Source of the DNA: Propioniciclava flava
GTDB taxonomy: Bacteria; Actinomycetota; Actinomycetes; Propionibacteriales; Propionibacteriaceae
Direction: 5' to 3'
NCBI RefSeq assembly: GCF_004126535.1
Contig: NZ_PPCV01000003.1
Coordinates: 248,001-312,000, forward strand
DNA: 64,000 nucleotides
The notes under the pieces were generated by a model. The model was not told the DNA's origin and did not search any database. It saw nothing but the letters and a program-made list of their open reading frames with translations. Position numbers and translations under genes: made by a program. Below are positions 50,392-59,500 of this stretch, piece after piece (position 1 is the first letter of the stretch; each line of letters begins with the position of its first letter).

Positions 50392-51552
50392 GTGAAGATT
50401 CGAGTCGAGCGCGACGTCCTCGCGGACGCCGTCCAGTGGGTAGCCCGTAGCTTGCCGAACCGCCCCAGCGTCCCGATCCTCGCTGGTCTGCGCATCGAAG
50501 CGTCCGGTGCTGAGGTTGTCTTGTCGACGTTCGACTACGAGACGTCGGCGAAGGCCACGGTTCCGGCCGAAGTGAAGGACGACGGGGTCGCGCTCGTCTC
50601 CGGACGACTGCTGGCCGACATCGCCCGCAGCCTCCCGGCCAAGCCCGTCGATCTGAGCTCCGATGATTCGCGGTTGGAGATCACCTGCGGCAGCGCCCGC
50701 TTCACGCTGCAGTTGCTGCCTGTTGGCGAGTACCCGGATCTGCCCGCCATGCCCGCGTCCACGGGCACCCTGACCCCCGACGTCTTTGCTCAAGCCGTTT
50801 CGCAGGTGGTCGTCGCCGCCGGCCGTGACGAGCTGTTGCCCGTGTTCACCGGCGTCCGGTTGGAGATCGAGGGCGACACCTTGTCGCTGCTGGCCACCGA
50901 CCGCTACCGCATGGCGTTGAAGGAACTCCCTTGGAGCCCCACCAGCCGCATCGGCGACGCGGCCGCGCTGGTGCCCGCACGAGTGCTCTCCGAGTCGTCC
51001 AAGTCGATGACCGCAGGGGAGAAGATCTCCTTGTCGCTGGCGACGGTTGAGGCTGGCGACGGCCTCATCGGGTTCGAGGGCGAGGGCGGCAACGGCGTCC
51101 GCCAGATCACCACGCGACTGCTGGATGGTGAGTTCCCCAAGGTCCGGCACCTCATGAACGTTCAGCCGACGCTGACCGTCCGCGCCAACACCTCCGAGGT
51201 GGTTGCTGCGGTGAAGCGCGTCGCCTTGGTGGCTGAGCGCAACACGTCGCTGCGGATGATGATCGAGGCTGATCACCTGACCTTCGAGGCCGCGACGGGC
51301 GACCAGGCTCAGGCCGTCGAGGCCGTCGAGGCCAACGTGGTCGATGAGACGGGCAACGGGCTGGCCATGAACGCCGCAGGCTTCAACCCGCACTACCTGC
51401 TGGACGCGCTGAACGCCCTCGACACCCCGTACGTGAACTTCGCCTTCACCGCGCCGGGCAAGCCGTGCCTGCTGACGCCGCTGGTCGAGATCGACGGGGA
51501 GCCGTCGACCGACTACAAGCACGTCATCATGCTCATGCGCCTGCCGCAGTGA
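50392..51552 (+). CDS. dnaN: DNA polymerase III beta sliding clamp
   Basis: 386 residues, usual length. It starts [20 protein letters not shown] and has the three clamp domains, with [16 protein letters not shown] and the C-terminal [12 protein letters not shown] (the MP/MRLP end). GTG 50392 has GGGGAG 5 nt upstream. It tethers polymerase III to DNA. First gene on the right arm; recF follows 19 nt downstream. Confidence 0.97.
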   Translation: MKIRVERDVLADAVQWVARSLPNRPSVPILAGLRIEASGAEVVLSTFDYETSAKATVPAEVKDDGVALVSGRLLADIARSLPAKPVDLSSDDSRLEITCGSARFTLQLLPVGEYPDLPAMPASTGTLTPDVFAQAVSQVVVAAGRDELLPVFTGVRLEIEGDTLSLLATDRYRMALKELPWSPTSRIGDAAALVPARVLSESSKSMTAGEKISLSLATVEAGDGLIGFEGEGGNGVRQITTRLLDGEFPKVRHLMNVQPTLTVRANTSEVVAAVKRVALVAERNTSLRMMIEADHLTFEAATGDQAQAVEAVEANVVDETGNGLAMNAAGFNPHYLLDALNALDTPYVNFAFTAPGKPCLLTPLVEIDGEPSTDYKHVIMLMRLPQ

Positions 51553-51571
51553 CCCGGGCGCGTCGAGCGCA

Positions 51572-52834
51572 GTGTTCCTCACCCATTTAAGCCTCGCGGA
51601 CTTCCGCTCCTGGCCGTTCGCCGAACTCGAGTTCGGGCCCGGCGTCACGACGCTGACCGGACGCAACGGTCAAGGCAAGACGAACCTGGTTGAAGCGGTG
51701 GAGTACCTGGCCACCCTCGGTTCGCATCGGGTGGCCTCGGATGCTCCGCTCATCCGTTTCGGATCGCCACGGGCACTCGTGCGGGCACGCGTCCAGGCAG
51801 GCCTCGATGACGCGCGGACCCTGGCGCTCGAGGTGGAAATCAACGCTGGCAAGGCTAATCGCGCGTCGCTGAACCGGGGCCCGCTGAAACGTCCTCGTGA
51901 TCTGCTGGGCGCGCTACGGGTGGTCTTGTTCGCCCCCGACGACCTCGCTTTGGTGAAGGGTGACCCGTCGGACCGGCGTCGGTTCCTCGACGATCTGGTC
52001 ACCCAGCGCTGGCCGCGCCTGGCGGGAGTACGCGCCGACTATGACCGCGTCCTGCGGCAGCGTTCGGCGCTGCTGAAGTCTTTGGGCGGACGCCGCGGAC
52101 CGGTGGGCCCCGACGTGGCCGCCACGCTGGAGGTGTGGGACGAATCCCTGGCCGGTTTCGGCGGCGAACTGCTCCACGCCCGACTTCAAACGCTGCGCGA
52201 CCTCGCCGAACCCGTCGCGCAGGCCTACCTGGCGATCGCGCCCTCGAACAACGTCGCCGCGCTGGCCTACAAGTCCAGTTCGCTAGGTCTGGATCCTCGC
52301 CCGGGCGACACGCTGGACGGCCTTGCCGCAGCGCGCCAGGCCGACGACGAGGCGAGTGCGGACGGCTCGCTGCTCGACGCGTCCCCGGCCGAGTTGGCCG
52401 CGCTCCTGCGCGCTCGTATGGAGCACCGACACCGAGAAGAGATCGCGCGCGGAGTCACCTTGGTGGGCCCGCACCGCGACGACCTGGTCTTATCGCTGGG
52501 GGAGTTGCCCGCCAAGGGGTATGCGTCGCACGGGGAATCCTGGTCGTTCGCGTTGGCCTTGCGGCTGGCGGCCTACGCGCTCCTGCGTGCCGACGGTGTG
52601 GAGCCGGTCCTCATCCTGGACGACGTGTTCGCCGAACTGGACGAGGTGCGGCGTTCCCGGCTCGCCGAACGGATCGCCGAGGCAGAGCAGGTGCTCATCA
52701 CCGCCGCCGTGGCCACCGATGTGCCCGCTGCGCTGGCCGGGCGTCGCTATGTGATCGCCGAGGGGCAGGTGCGTCGCGTGGCTGAGGCTGACGACGCCAC
52801 CGATGTGACAGCGGGGGAGCCCGACGATGCGTGA
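51572..52834 (+). CDS. recF: Recombination/repair protein RecF
   Basis: 420 residues, slightly long for RecF (~360-400). SMC-like ABC ATPase: Walker [21 protein letters not shown], signature-like [20 protein letters not shown], Walker [21 protein letters not shown]. It acts in gap repair and restart of stalled forks with RecO/RecR. GTG 51572 has no strong ribosome site, so expression may rest on coupling to dnaN. The stop overlaps the dciA start by 8 nt. Confidence 0.96.
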   Translation: MFLTHLSLADFRSWPFAELEFGPGVTTLTGRNGQGKTNLVEAVEYLATLGSHRVASDAPLIRFGSPRALVRARVQAGLDDARTLALEVEINAGKANRASLNRGPLKRPRDLLGALRVVLFAPDDLALVKGDPSDRRRFLDDLVTQRWPRLAGVRADYDRVLRQRSALLKSLGGRRGPVGPDVAATLEVWDESLAGFGGELLHARLQTLRDLAEPVAQAYLAIAPSNNVAALAYKSSSLGLDPRPGDTLDGLAAARQADDEASADGSLLDASPAELAALLRARMEHRHREEIARGVTLVGPHRDDLVLSLGELPAKGYASHGESWSFALALRLAAYALLRADGVEPVLILDDVFAELDEVRRSRLAERIAEAEQVLITAAVATDVPAALAGRRYVIAEGQVRRVAEADDATDVTAGEPDDA

Positions 52835-53396
52835 CCCACACACCCCTGACGTCGAACCCTCGGGAGACCCGGAGGATCCCGCTCCCCGGCAGGAGGTCGA
52901 GTTCGACGAGGTGGCGTTCAATCCCACCGGGCTCGACCTTGCGCGTCAGATCGCTGAAGCCGCAGGCAGGACGGTCCCCGCGCCGCCGCCTCGGCCCAAG
53001 AAGCGGCGGCGTCCCGGACGCCGGGCGCGGGAAGAGCGCCGCGGGGATCCCATGCCCTTGGGGGACGCCTTGGAGCGGGTCATCGAGCAACGGGGCTGGT
53101 CCGCCGACGTCAACGTCCATCTGCTGATGGGACGCTGGGCGGAACTGGTGGGCCCTGTGGTGGCCGAGCACAGCACCCCGGAGGCGTACACCGACAAGGT
53201 CTTGGTGGTGCGCACCAGTTCGACGGCCTGGGCCTCCCAACTGAGACTGATGGCCCCCCAGCTCGTGGCCAAGATGAACGCGTCGCTGGGCGATGGAACG
53301 ATCCTGCGCGTCCAGATCATCGGCCCGAGTGCGCCGAGTTGGAAGCACGGGCCCCGCTCGGTGAAGGGGCGAGGCCCGCGCGATACGTACGGCTAA
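52827..53396 (+). CDS. dciA: DciA-family (DUF721) replicative-helicase operator protein
   Basis: 189 residues. The C-terminal DUF721/DciA domain reads [40 protein letters not shown] and [20 protein letters not shown]. The N-terminal half is acidic then Arg/Pro-rich and disordered. DciA loads DnaB in bacteria lacking DnaC/DnaI. GGGGGAG lies 7 nt before ATG 52827. In most actinobacteria gyrB follows; here the next gene is convergent and its stop overlaps. Confidence 0.92.
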   Translation: MRDPHTPDVEPSGDPEDPAPRQEVEFDEVAFNPTGLDLARQIAEAAGRTVPAPPPRPKKRRRPGRRAREERRGDPMPLGDALERVIEQRGWSADVNVHLLMGRWAELVGPVVAEHSTPEAYTDKVLVVRTSSTAWASQLRLMAPQLVAKMNASLGDGTILRVQIIGPSAPSWKHGPRSVKGRGPRDTYG

Positions 53397-54064
53397 CCGG
53401 CGTCGACCGGGCGCAGATCTACGGTGAAGACCCGCAGGAAGAACTGCACGAGCGGGCCGATCGTGAGCGCGTACACGATGGTGCCTAGGCCGAGCGTTCC
53501 CCCGAGCAGGAAGCCGGACGCCAGCACGATCACCTCGATCCCCGTCCGGGTGAGTCGTACCGACCAACCGGTCCGTCGGACCAAGCCGGTCATCAGGCCG
53601 TCGCGGGGACCGGGGCCGAGTTGGGAGCCGATGTAGAGGCCGCCGGCGATCCCGTTGAGGACGATCCCGCCGATCAAAAGCGGGATCCGACCCGCGAGCG
53701 AGTCCGGCACCGTGAGGAGGGCGAGGCTGACGTCGGTGGCGACGGCGATGACGACGATGTTCGCGATCGTCCCAAAGCCTGGCCACTGCCGCAGCGGGAT
53801 CCACAACAGCAGCACCCCGACGCCAACCAGGAACACGATCGTCCCGAAGGAGGCCCCGGTGCGCCGGGTGAGTCCCTCGTGGAATACGTCCCAGGGGTCG
53901 AGCCCGAGCGTGCTGCGCACCTGCATCGCCATGGAGAGGCCGTAGAGGATCAGGCCGATCATTAGTTGGGTCATGCGGCGAGGCAGGCGGCCTGCGCGGA
54001 GTTGTTCGCCGGGGGTCAGGGCGAGCAGGGGAGCGCCTGAGGGACGCGAAACCAGAACGGACAT
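53393..54064 (-). CDS. YczE/YyaS-family membrane protein
   Basis: 223 residues with five TM segments. Family marks are LILYGLSMAMQVRSTLGLDP (with WDVFHEGL following) and GGLYIGSQLGPGPRDGLMTG. Such proteins are usually next to a MocR/PdxR regulator, as here, and are suspected transporters of a vitamin or amine. The start is ATG 54064, 6 nt after a GACAGT -10, so it is probably leaderless. The stop overlaps that of dciA. Confidence 0.9.
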   Translation of the reverse strand: MSVLVSRPSGAPLLALTPGEQLRAGRLPRRMTQLMIGLILYGLSMAMQVRSTLGLDPWDVFHEGLTRRTGASFGTIVFLVGVGVLLLWIPLRQWPGFGTIANIVVIAVATDVSLALLTVPDSLAGRIPLLIGGIVLNGIAGGLYIGSQLGPGPRDGLMTGLVRRTGWSVRLTRTGIEVIVLASGFLLGGTLGLGTIVYALTIGPLVQFFLRVFTVDLRPVDAG

Positions 54065-54070
54065 GGCACC

Positions 54071-54118
54071 ACTGTCACGTCAAGTGGACTGGTGAACAAT
54101 AGCCACTTTGGTGATACT
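54071..54118. promoter_or_regulatory. Overlapping divergent promoters of the yczE/mocR pair with an inverted repeat
   Basis: Minus strand: TTGTTC (54094-54099), 17-bp spacer, GACAGT (54071-54076), 6 nt to ATG. Plus strand: TGGTGA (54090-54095), 17-bp spacer, GATACT (54113-54118), 7 nt to ATG 54126. The inverted repeat AAGTGG (54082-54087)/CCACTT (54103-54108), centres 21 bp apart, overlaps both and is the candidate MocR-type operator. Confidence 0.55.
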
Positions 54119-54125
54119 GGACTGC

Positions 54126-55595
54126 ATGAGCCTCCGCATCCCCGCAGCGAAGCTGGCACCCCTGAAGGACCTCCCGGTCGAAGGGACCGCCGCCTATCGC
54201 GTCCTCGCAGGCGGGATCCGCGATTGGCTCATGGACGGTCGGCTCGTCCCCGGGACGGTGCTGCCCAGCGAACGTGCCCTCACCGCAACGCTCGGCGTCA
54301 GCCGCACCACCGTGACGCGCGCCTACCAGGAACTCGTCAAAGAGGGCTACGCGGCCACCCGCCGCGGCTCGGGGACGGTCGTCCGGTTCCCGGGAGCGGG
54401 TCCGCGTCGACTGAGCCCGTTCGGCCCCCAACTCACCGACCCGACCGACGACCAGGTGGACTTCACCTGCGCGGCGTCCGCGGCCCCGCCAGGACTGATG
54501 GGGGCCGTAGAGGCTGCGATGTGCGAACTCGGCGCGCACGCGCGCGGGATCGGCTACCACCCGCGCGGGATGCCCGCGCTACGTGAGGCCGTCGCCCAGC
54601 GCTACCGCGACCGAGGCGTCCCGACCAGTGCCGAGAACATCCTGATCGTCCCGGGAGCGCTCGCCGGGGCGGCGGTGGTGGCCCGAGCCCGGGTCCGTGC
54701 CGGTGATCGGGTGCTCATCGAATCCCCGACGTACCCCAACGTCACCGAGGCGCTGCGCGCCGAACGCGCACGTCTGGTGGGGATCGGCGTCGCCGGGGGC
54801 TGGCACGGGGCCGAGATCGCCCAGGCCGTGGCGCGGACGCGTCCGCGACTCGCCTTTCTGATCCCCGACTATCACAACCCGACGGGGACGCTGATGGACG
54901 ACGCCACGCGCGCGGAGATCGCGCAGATCCTGGATGCGGGGGAGAGCACGGCGGTCATCGACGAGACCATGGCCGAACTCGATCTGAGCGGCGACGACGG
55001 CCTGGCGCGTCCGGCGCCCTTCGCCGCCTACAGTGCCTCTGCCCTCACCATCGGGAGCATGAGCAAGTCGTTTTGGGGTGGCATCCGCGTGGGCTGGATT
55101 CGTGCGCCACGTCACGACATGGAAGCGCTCCATGCCGCCTCATTGACCTTCTCACTAGGGTGTTCGGCACTCGACGAACTCGTGGCGGTGCACCTGCTGG
55201 CCGACGCCGAACACATCGTGGCCGCGCGTCGTGCCGCGCTGCGGCAGGCGCGCGACTCCTTGGCCGGTCTCCTCCGCACACACCTGCCGACCTGGGAGTT
55301 CACCCTTCCGCCCGGCGGGCTGACGCTGTGGTGCCGCTTGCCCGAGCCGGTCGCGGTGACGGTGGCTGCCGAGGCGGAACGGCTGGGGGTCTACGTCGTC
55401 CCCGGGGTCCGGTTCGCCGTGGGTGGCGGGATGGCGCACCACGTCCGCCTACCGTATGCGGGCGATCCGGCGACGTTCCTCGGGGCGGTGGAGCGGCTGC
55501 GGAGCGCCTACGATGCCGCACTCAGGGCGCCGTCCTCGCTCCCGACGCCACGCGATCCCGTGACGCTGGGGGAGCGGGACGCCCTGATCGCCTGA
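54126..55595 (+). CDS. MocR/PdxR-family regulator (GntR helix-turn-helix fused to aminotransferase domain)
   Basis: 489 residues. N-terminal GntR winged helix (VLPSERALTATLGVSRTTVT, then RAYQELVKEGYAATRRGSGT), then a fold-type-I aminotransferase-like domain with the PLP Lys in SMSKSFWGGIRVGW and PDYHNPTGTLMDD. MocR regulators sense PLP or a PLP adduct and often control a divergent transporter or metabolic gene, here the YczE-type protein. ATG 54126 is chosen since a -10 sits 7 nt upstream; ATG 54108 lies inside that promoter. The ligand is unknown. Confidence 0.92.
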   Translation: MSLRIPAAKLAPLKDLPVEGTAAYRVLAGGIRDWLMDGRLVPGTVLPSERALTATLGVSRTTVTRAYQELVKEGYAATRRGSGTVVRFPGAGPRRLSPFGPQLTDPTDDQVDFTCAASAAPPGLMGAVEAAMCELGAHARGIGYHPRGMPALREAVAQRYRDRGVPTSAENILIVPGALAGAAVVARARVRAGDRVLIESPTYPNVTEALRAERARLVGIGVAGGWHGAEIAQAVARTRPRLAFLIPDYHNPTGTLMDDATRAEIAQILDAGESTAVIDETMAELDLSGDDGLARPAPFAAYSASALTIGSMSKSFWGGIRVGWIRAPRHDMEALHAASLTFSLGCSALDELVAVHLLADAEHIVAARRAALRQARDSLAGLLRTHLPTWEFTLPPGGLTLWCRLPEPVAVTVAAEAERLGVYVVPGVRFAVGGGMAHHVRLPYAGDPATFLGAVERLRSAYDAALRAPSSLPTPRDPVTLGERDALIA

Positions 55596-55608
55596 CGCAC
55601 GGCGCCTT

Positions 55609-56392
55609 TCAGGCGCTCACGCGCACGAGGTTGCCCCACGGATCGTCCAACTCGACGGTGGCGCCGTCTTCCCGGGTCTGGATGCCGTGAGCGCGAGCGC
55701 GGGCGTCGAGGTCAGCCACGTCGTCGGGGGTCGGGACGACGATGTCGACGCGTCCCAGCCCCAGCGCCGGGGCACGCAGGCCCACGCCCTGGGAGGTCCA
55801 TGTGTTCATGGCCATGTGGTGGTGATAGCCCCCCGCGGACACGAATAGGGCGCCGGGGAGTTCAGCGGTGACGTCGAACCCGAGGGTGCCTGCGTAGAAG
55901 TCCTTCGCGCGGGCGGTGTCGCCGACTTTGAGGTGGACGTGGCCGAGGATGGTCTGATCTGGCAGCGATCCACGGCGTCCCGGGGTGGTGTCGACGACGT
56001 CGCGGGCGGTCGTAATACAGTTCGACGCCATTGCCCTCGGGGTCGTCGAGGTAGAACGCCTGGGAGACGAGGTGATCCCCGGAGCCGGTGTAGAGGCCGG
56101 GTCGGGCTTGGGCGAAGGACGCCAGCGTGGTGGCCAGGGCGGTGGGGCCGTCATGGAGGATCGCGGTGTGGAACAGTCCCGCCGTGCGTCGTTCTCCGCG
56201 TGGGAGCCCTGGTCGATGACGCAGCCTCACCAAGACATCGGTGCCGCGACCCAGGTCGACGGTGTCCCCGTGTGCGCTGATCTGGTCCAGCAGCAAGACG
56301 TCGCGGTAGAAGGCCGTCAAAGCGTCGAGGTCGGCCACGTCGAGGACGACGCTTCCCATGTGCGTCGAAGCGGGCAGTGTCGCGGTGTTCAT
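55609..56392 (-). pseudogene. VOC-family (glyoxalase/extradiol-dioxygenase-like) gene split by a frameshift
   Basis: Two overlapping frames on one strand together make a complete two-module VOC protein of ~260 residues. Module 1 reads HMGSVVLDVADLDALTAFYR through FYLDDPEGNGVELYYDRP; module 2, one frame over, reads TILGHVHLKVGDTARAKDFY through VELDDPWGNLVRVSA. Removing one base in or near the GGG at 56004-56006 (CCC on the coding strand) joins them as YYDR-RDVVDTTPG. CatE-like ring-cleavage enzymes and related hydrolases have this layout. It is either a real mutation or a sequencing error in a short G run. GGGAGG precedes ATG 56392. Confidence 0.8.
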
Positions 56393-56405
56393 GATCCTCC
56401 CAACA

Positions 56406-56419
56406 GTTGATGAATCAAC
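56406..56419 (-). promoter_or_regulatory. GTTGA-N4-TCAAC operator upstream of the VOC gene
   Basis: GTTGATGAATCAAC is a perfect palindrome (GTTGAT-GA-ATCAAC). It overlaps a minus-strand TATGGT that could be a -10 and lies 14 nt before ATG 56392. Same half-sites and spacing as the yceI operator at 35154-35167. Confidence 0.6.
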
Positions 56420-56529
56420 CATATTCCGGGGGAGTTTCTAGGATCGCATTCGTTGCTACTCTGACGCGCGGGGTTTGAACATCTTCCAACGACCGGCGAC
56501 CGCCCCAACCGCCGTGGGGGTACTCGTTC

Positions 56530-59500
56530 ATGGCGGGACTGCTGCGCAAACAACGACGCGGCATCGCAGCGCTGCTCGCGATCGCGGTGGTCATGGCGCT
56601 GCTGGCAGCGCTCCACCCCGGGGTTCCGGCGCGCCAAATGCAACTCAATGACGGCGGCATCTGGGTCACCAACCAAAACCTGCGCCTCGTCGGTCACCTG
56701 AACTACCCCTCACGCACCCTCGACGGCGCCGTGCGGACCACCACGCCCACGTTCGACGTCTCGCAAGCAGGCGACACCGTCTTCGTGGAAGACGCCGTGA
56801 ACGCGCGCACCAGCAGCGTCGACACAGCCGCGTTCACCATCGACCAAGGTGCCGAGCACGGCAAGAGCGTCGTCTTCAGCCACGCCGCCAACACCACCGC
56901 CTTCGCGGACGCCCAGGCGGGCCGCGTCTGGGTCATGGACGCCTCCCAGGCCAGCGGATTCAGCACCACCGCAGAACCCACGTTGGAAGACGTCCCGGGC
57001 GCGCGCGCCATCGTCGGCACCGACGGCGTCGCGAACATCGTCCTACCCAGCGGCGCGGTCAAGCGCGTCGAACAGCGCGAAGTGAAAGACGTCGGCACCA
57101 TCCAGGGCCTGAAGGATCTGGCGTCCGGGGACATCACGATGGTGGGGGACACCCTGGTCGTGTTGGATCGTGCCTCGTCCATGGTGCGCACCGTGCACGG
57201 GTCAACCCCGGTCGATTCCCCCCAACGAATGGTGCTGCAGCAGCCTGGTCCGGCCGCCGAGACGGTCCTCGTTGCGGGAGAAGACAGCTACCTGGCCGCG
57301 CCGTTGACGGGCGGCGACGTCGCCCCGACCCCGGTGCAGGGCAAGGGAAAGCCTGCGCGCCCGGTCCTCCTGCAAGGGTGCAGCTATCTGGCCTGGGCAG
57401 GCACGGGCAACTACGTGCGCACCTGCGGCAAGCCCGCCGACAGCAAAGCCGAGTCGGTGGAAGCGCTGCGCGGATCCACCGAGTTGGCCTTCCGCACCAA
57501 CCGAGACGTGATCGTCCTCAACGACACGGCGTCCGGCCGGCTCGTCATGGTCAACCAGAACATGCAGGTCGTCGACAACTGGGAACAGATCAACACCCAA
57601 AACAAAGAAACCCAAGACGACACCCTTTCCGACACCGAAACCACCGACCAGATGTCGGTGGACAAAAACAAGTCCGACACCAAGCCCGACGCGCTCGACG
57701 ACGAGTACGGCGTCCGCCCTGGCAAGTCGTTCACCTTGCCCGTCCTCGAAAACGACGTCGATCCCGACGGTGACCTCCTGCTCGCCTCGGTCAAGACCCA
57801 GCCCAAGGGGGCCACGGTGTCGCGGGCGCGCGGCGGGGAGGCGCTGAGCATCGACGTCCCGGCCGATGCGCCACCCTCGATGTCGTTCCAGTACACGGCC
57901 GACGATGGGCGCGGGGGAACCGACGACGCCAACGTCCGCATCACCGTGTTCGGCCCTCAGGTGAACAAGGAGCCGTTCCAGCGGCGCAACTCCGAGGTCC
58001 GCGTCGGCTCCCGCGGCGAGGCCAGCTACGCGATCCTCAGCGACTTCCGCGACCCCGAAGGCGACGCGATGTACGTCCAAGGCGTCAGCGGCACCAAGGA
58101 CCTCTCGGTGGAGTACCGCCCCGACGGCGTACTGACCATCAAGGATCTCGGCACCGCGGCGCCCGGACCGCAGAAGGTGCAAGTCAGCGTCAGCGACGGG
58201 GTCAACGTGGGCACCGGCACGTTGACCGTCAACATCTTGGAACCCAACCAGCCGCCCATCGCCAATGCCGACCACGTGACGGCGTTGAAGGGGCAGAAGG
58301 TCACCGTCCAGCCGCTGGCCAACGACAGCGACCCCAACGGCCGCGGGCTACGGCTCACCTCAGTCGACCCGGCTCCTGCCGGGATGAGCATTGCCCCGGA
58401 CTTCAGCACCGGCACGGTGCAGTACTCCTCGGAGACCACCGGGACGTTCTACCTGGGCTACCAGGTGGCCAACGAGTCGCCCACCGTCGCCACCGGGTGG
58501 ATTCGCGTGGACGTCGCCGAGCCGGTCGAAGGCCGTCCGGTGCCCTCCGACGACCTGGCCATGCTGCCCGCAGGCGGGGCGACCATCGTGGATGCACTCG
58601 CCAACGACACCGACCCCCAGGGCGGGGTGTTGATCCTGAAGTCGGTGAAGGTTCCCGACCAGTCCGGGCTCGCGGTCGAGATCATCGACCACAGCCAGGT
58701 CAAGATGAGTTCACCGGCCGGGCTGAGCAAGCCCGTCGACGTCACCTACACCGTCTCCAACGGCAGCGGTGAGGCGACCGGACGCATCACCGTGGTCCCG
58801 TTGCCCGCCAGCGCGACCCTCCTGCCGCCGCGCGCCACCGACGATGAGGCGGTCGTCCGCGACGGTGACATCGTCAGCATTCCCGTGCTGCGCAATGATT
58901 TCTCCCCCTCGGGGCTGGCCTTGGCGATCGATCCGAACGTCACCATCGAGGGCGGCGACACGACCTTCGGGGACGCTTTCGTCTCCCGCGACAAGGTGCG
59001 CTTCCGGGCCAAGAAGCCCGGAACGTTGCGGCTCAACTACACCGTGCGCGACACCGCGGGGAACTTCGACACCGGGCAGGTGGTGCTCACCGTCAGGCCG
59101 CTGACCGGGGCCGAAACCAACAGCCCGCCCGTCCCGCAACCGTTGGAGGGGCGCGTGCTCGCGGGCGCGACCGTGACCATTCCGGTCCCCACCGACGGCA
59201 TCGACCCCGAGGGCGACTCGGTGAGCCTGGTGGGCTTGGCGAGCGGTCCCGTGCTGGGCACCGCGACGGTCGAGGGCTCGACGATCGTCTACACCGCGTC
59301 GGGCTCCTCCGTGGGCACCGACACGTTCTCCTACGCCGTCGCCGACCGGTTCGGCGCGACCTCGACGGCCTCGCTGCGGGTGGGCGTCGCGACGCCGAAC
59401 GCCACGAATCAGGCCCCGTTCGCTGTGCCCGATGACGTGTCGATGCGCCCCGATCGTCGCCTGAGCATCAACCCGGTCGCTAACGACGTGGACCCCGACG

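Noticed and set aside
58218-58230. A GTTGA-N3-TCAAC sequence as a third MarR-type operator
   Set aside because: Wrong spacing and deep inside the coding region of the giant surface protein.
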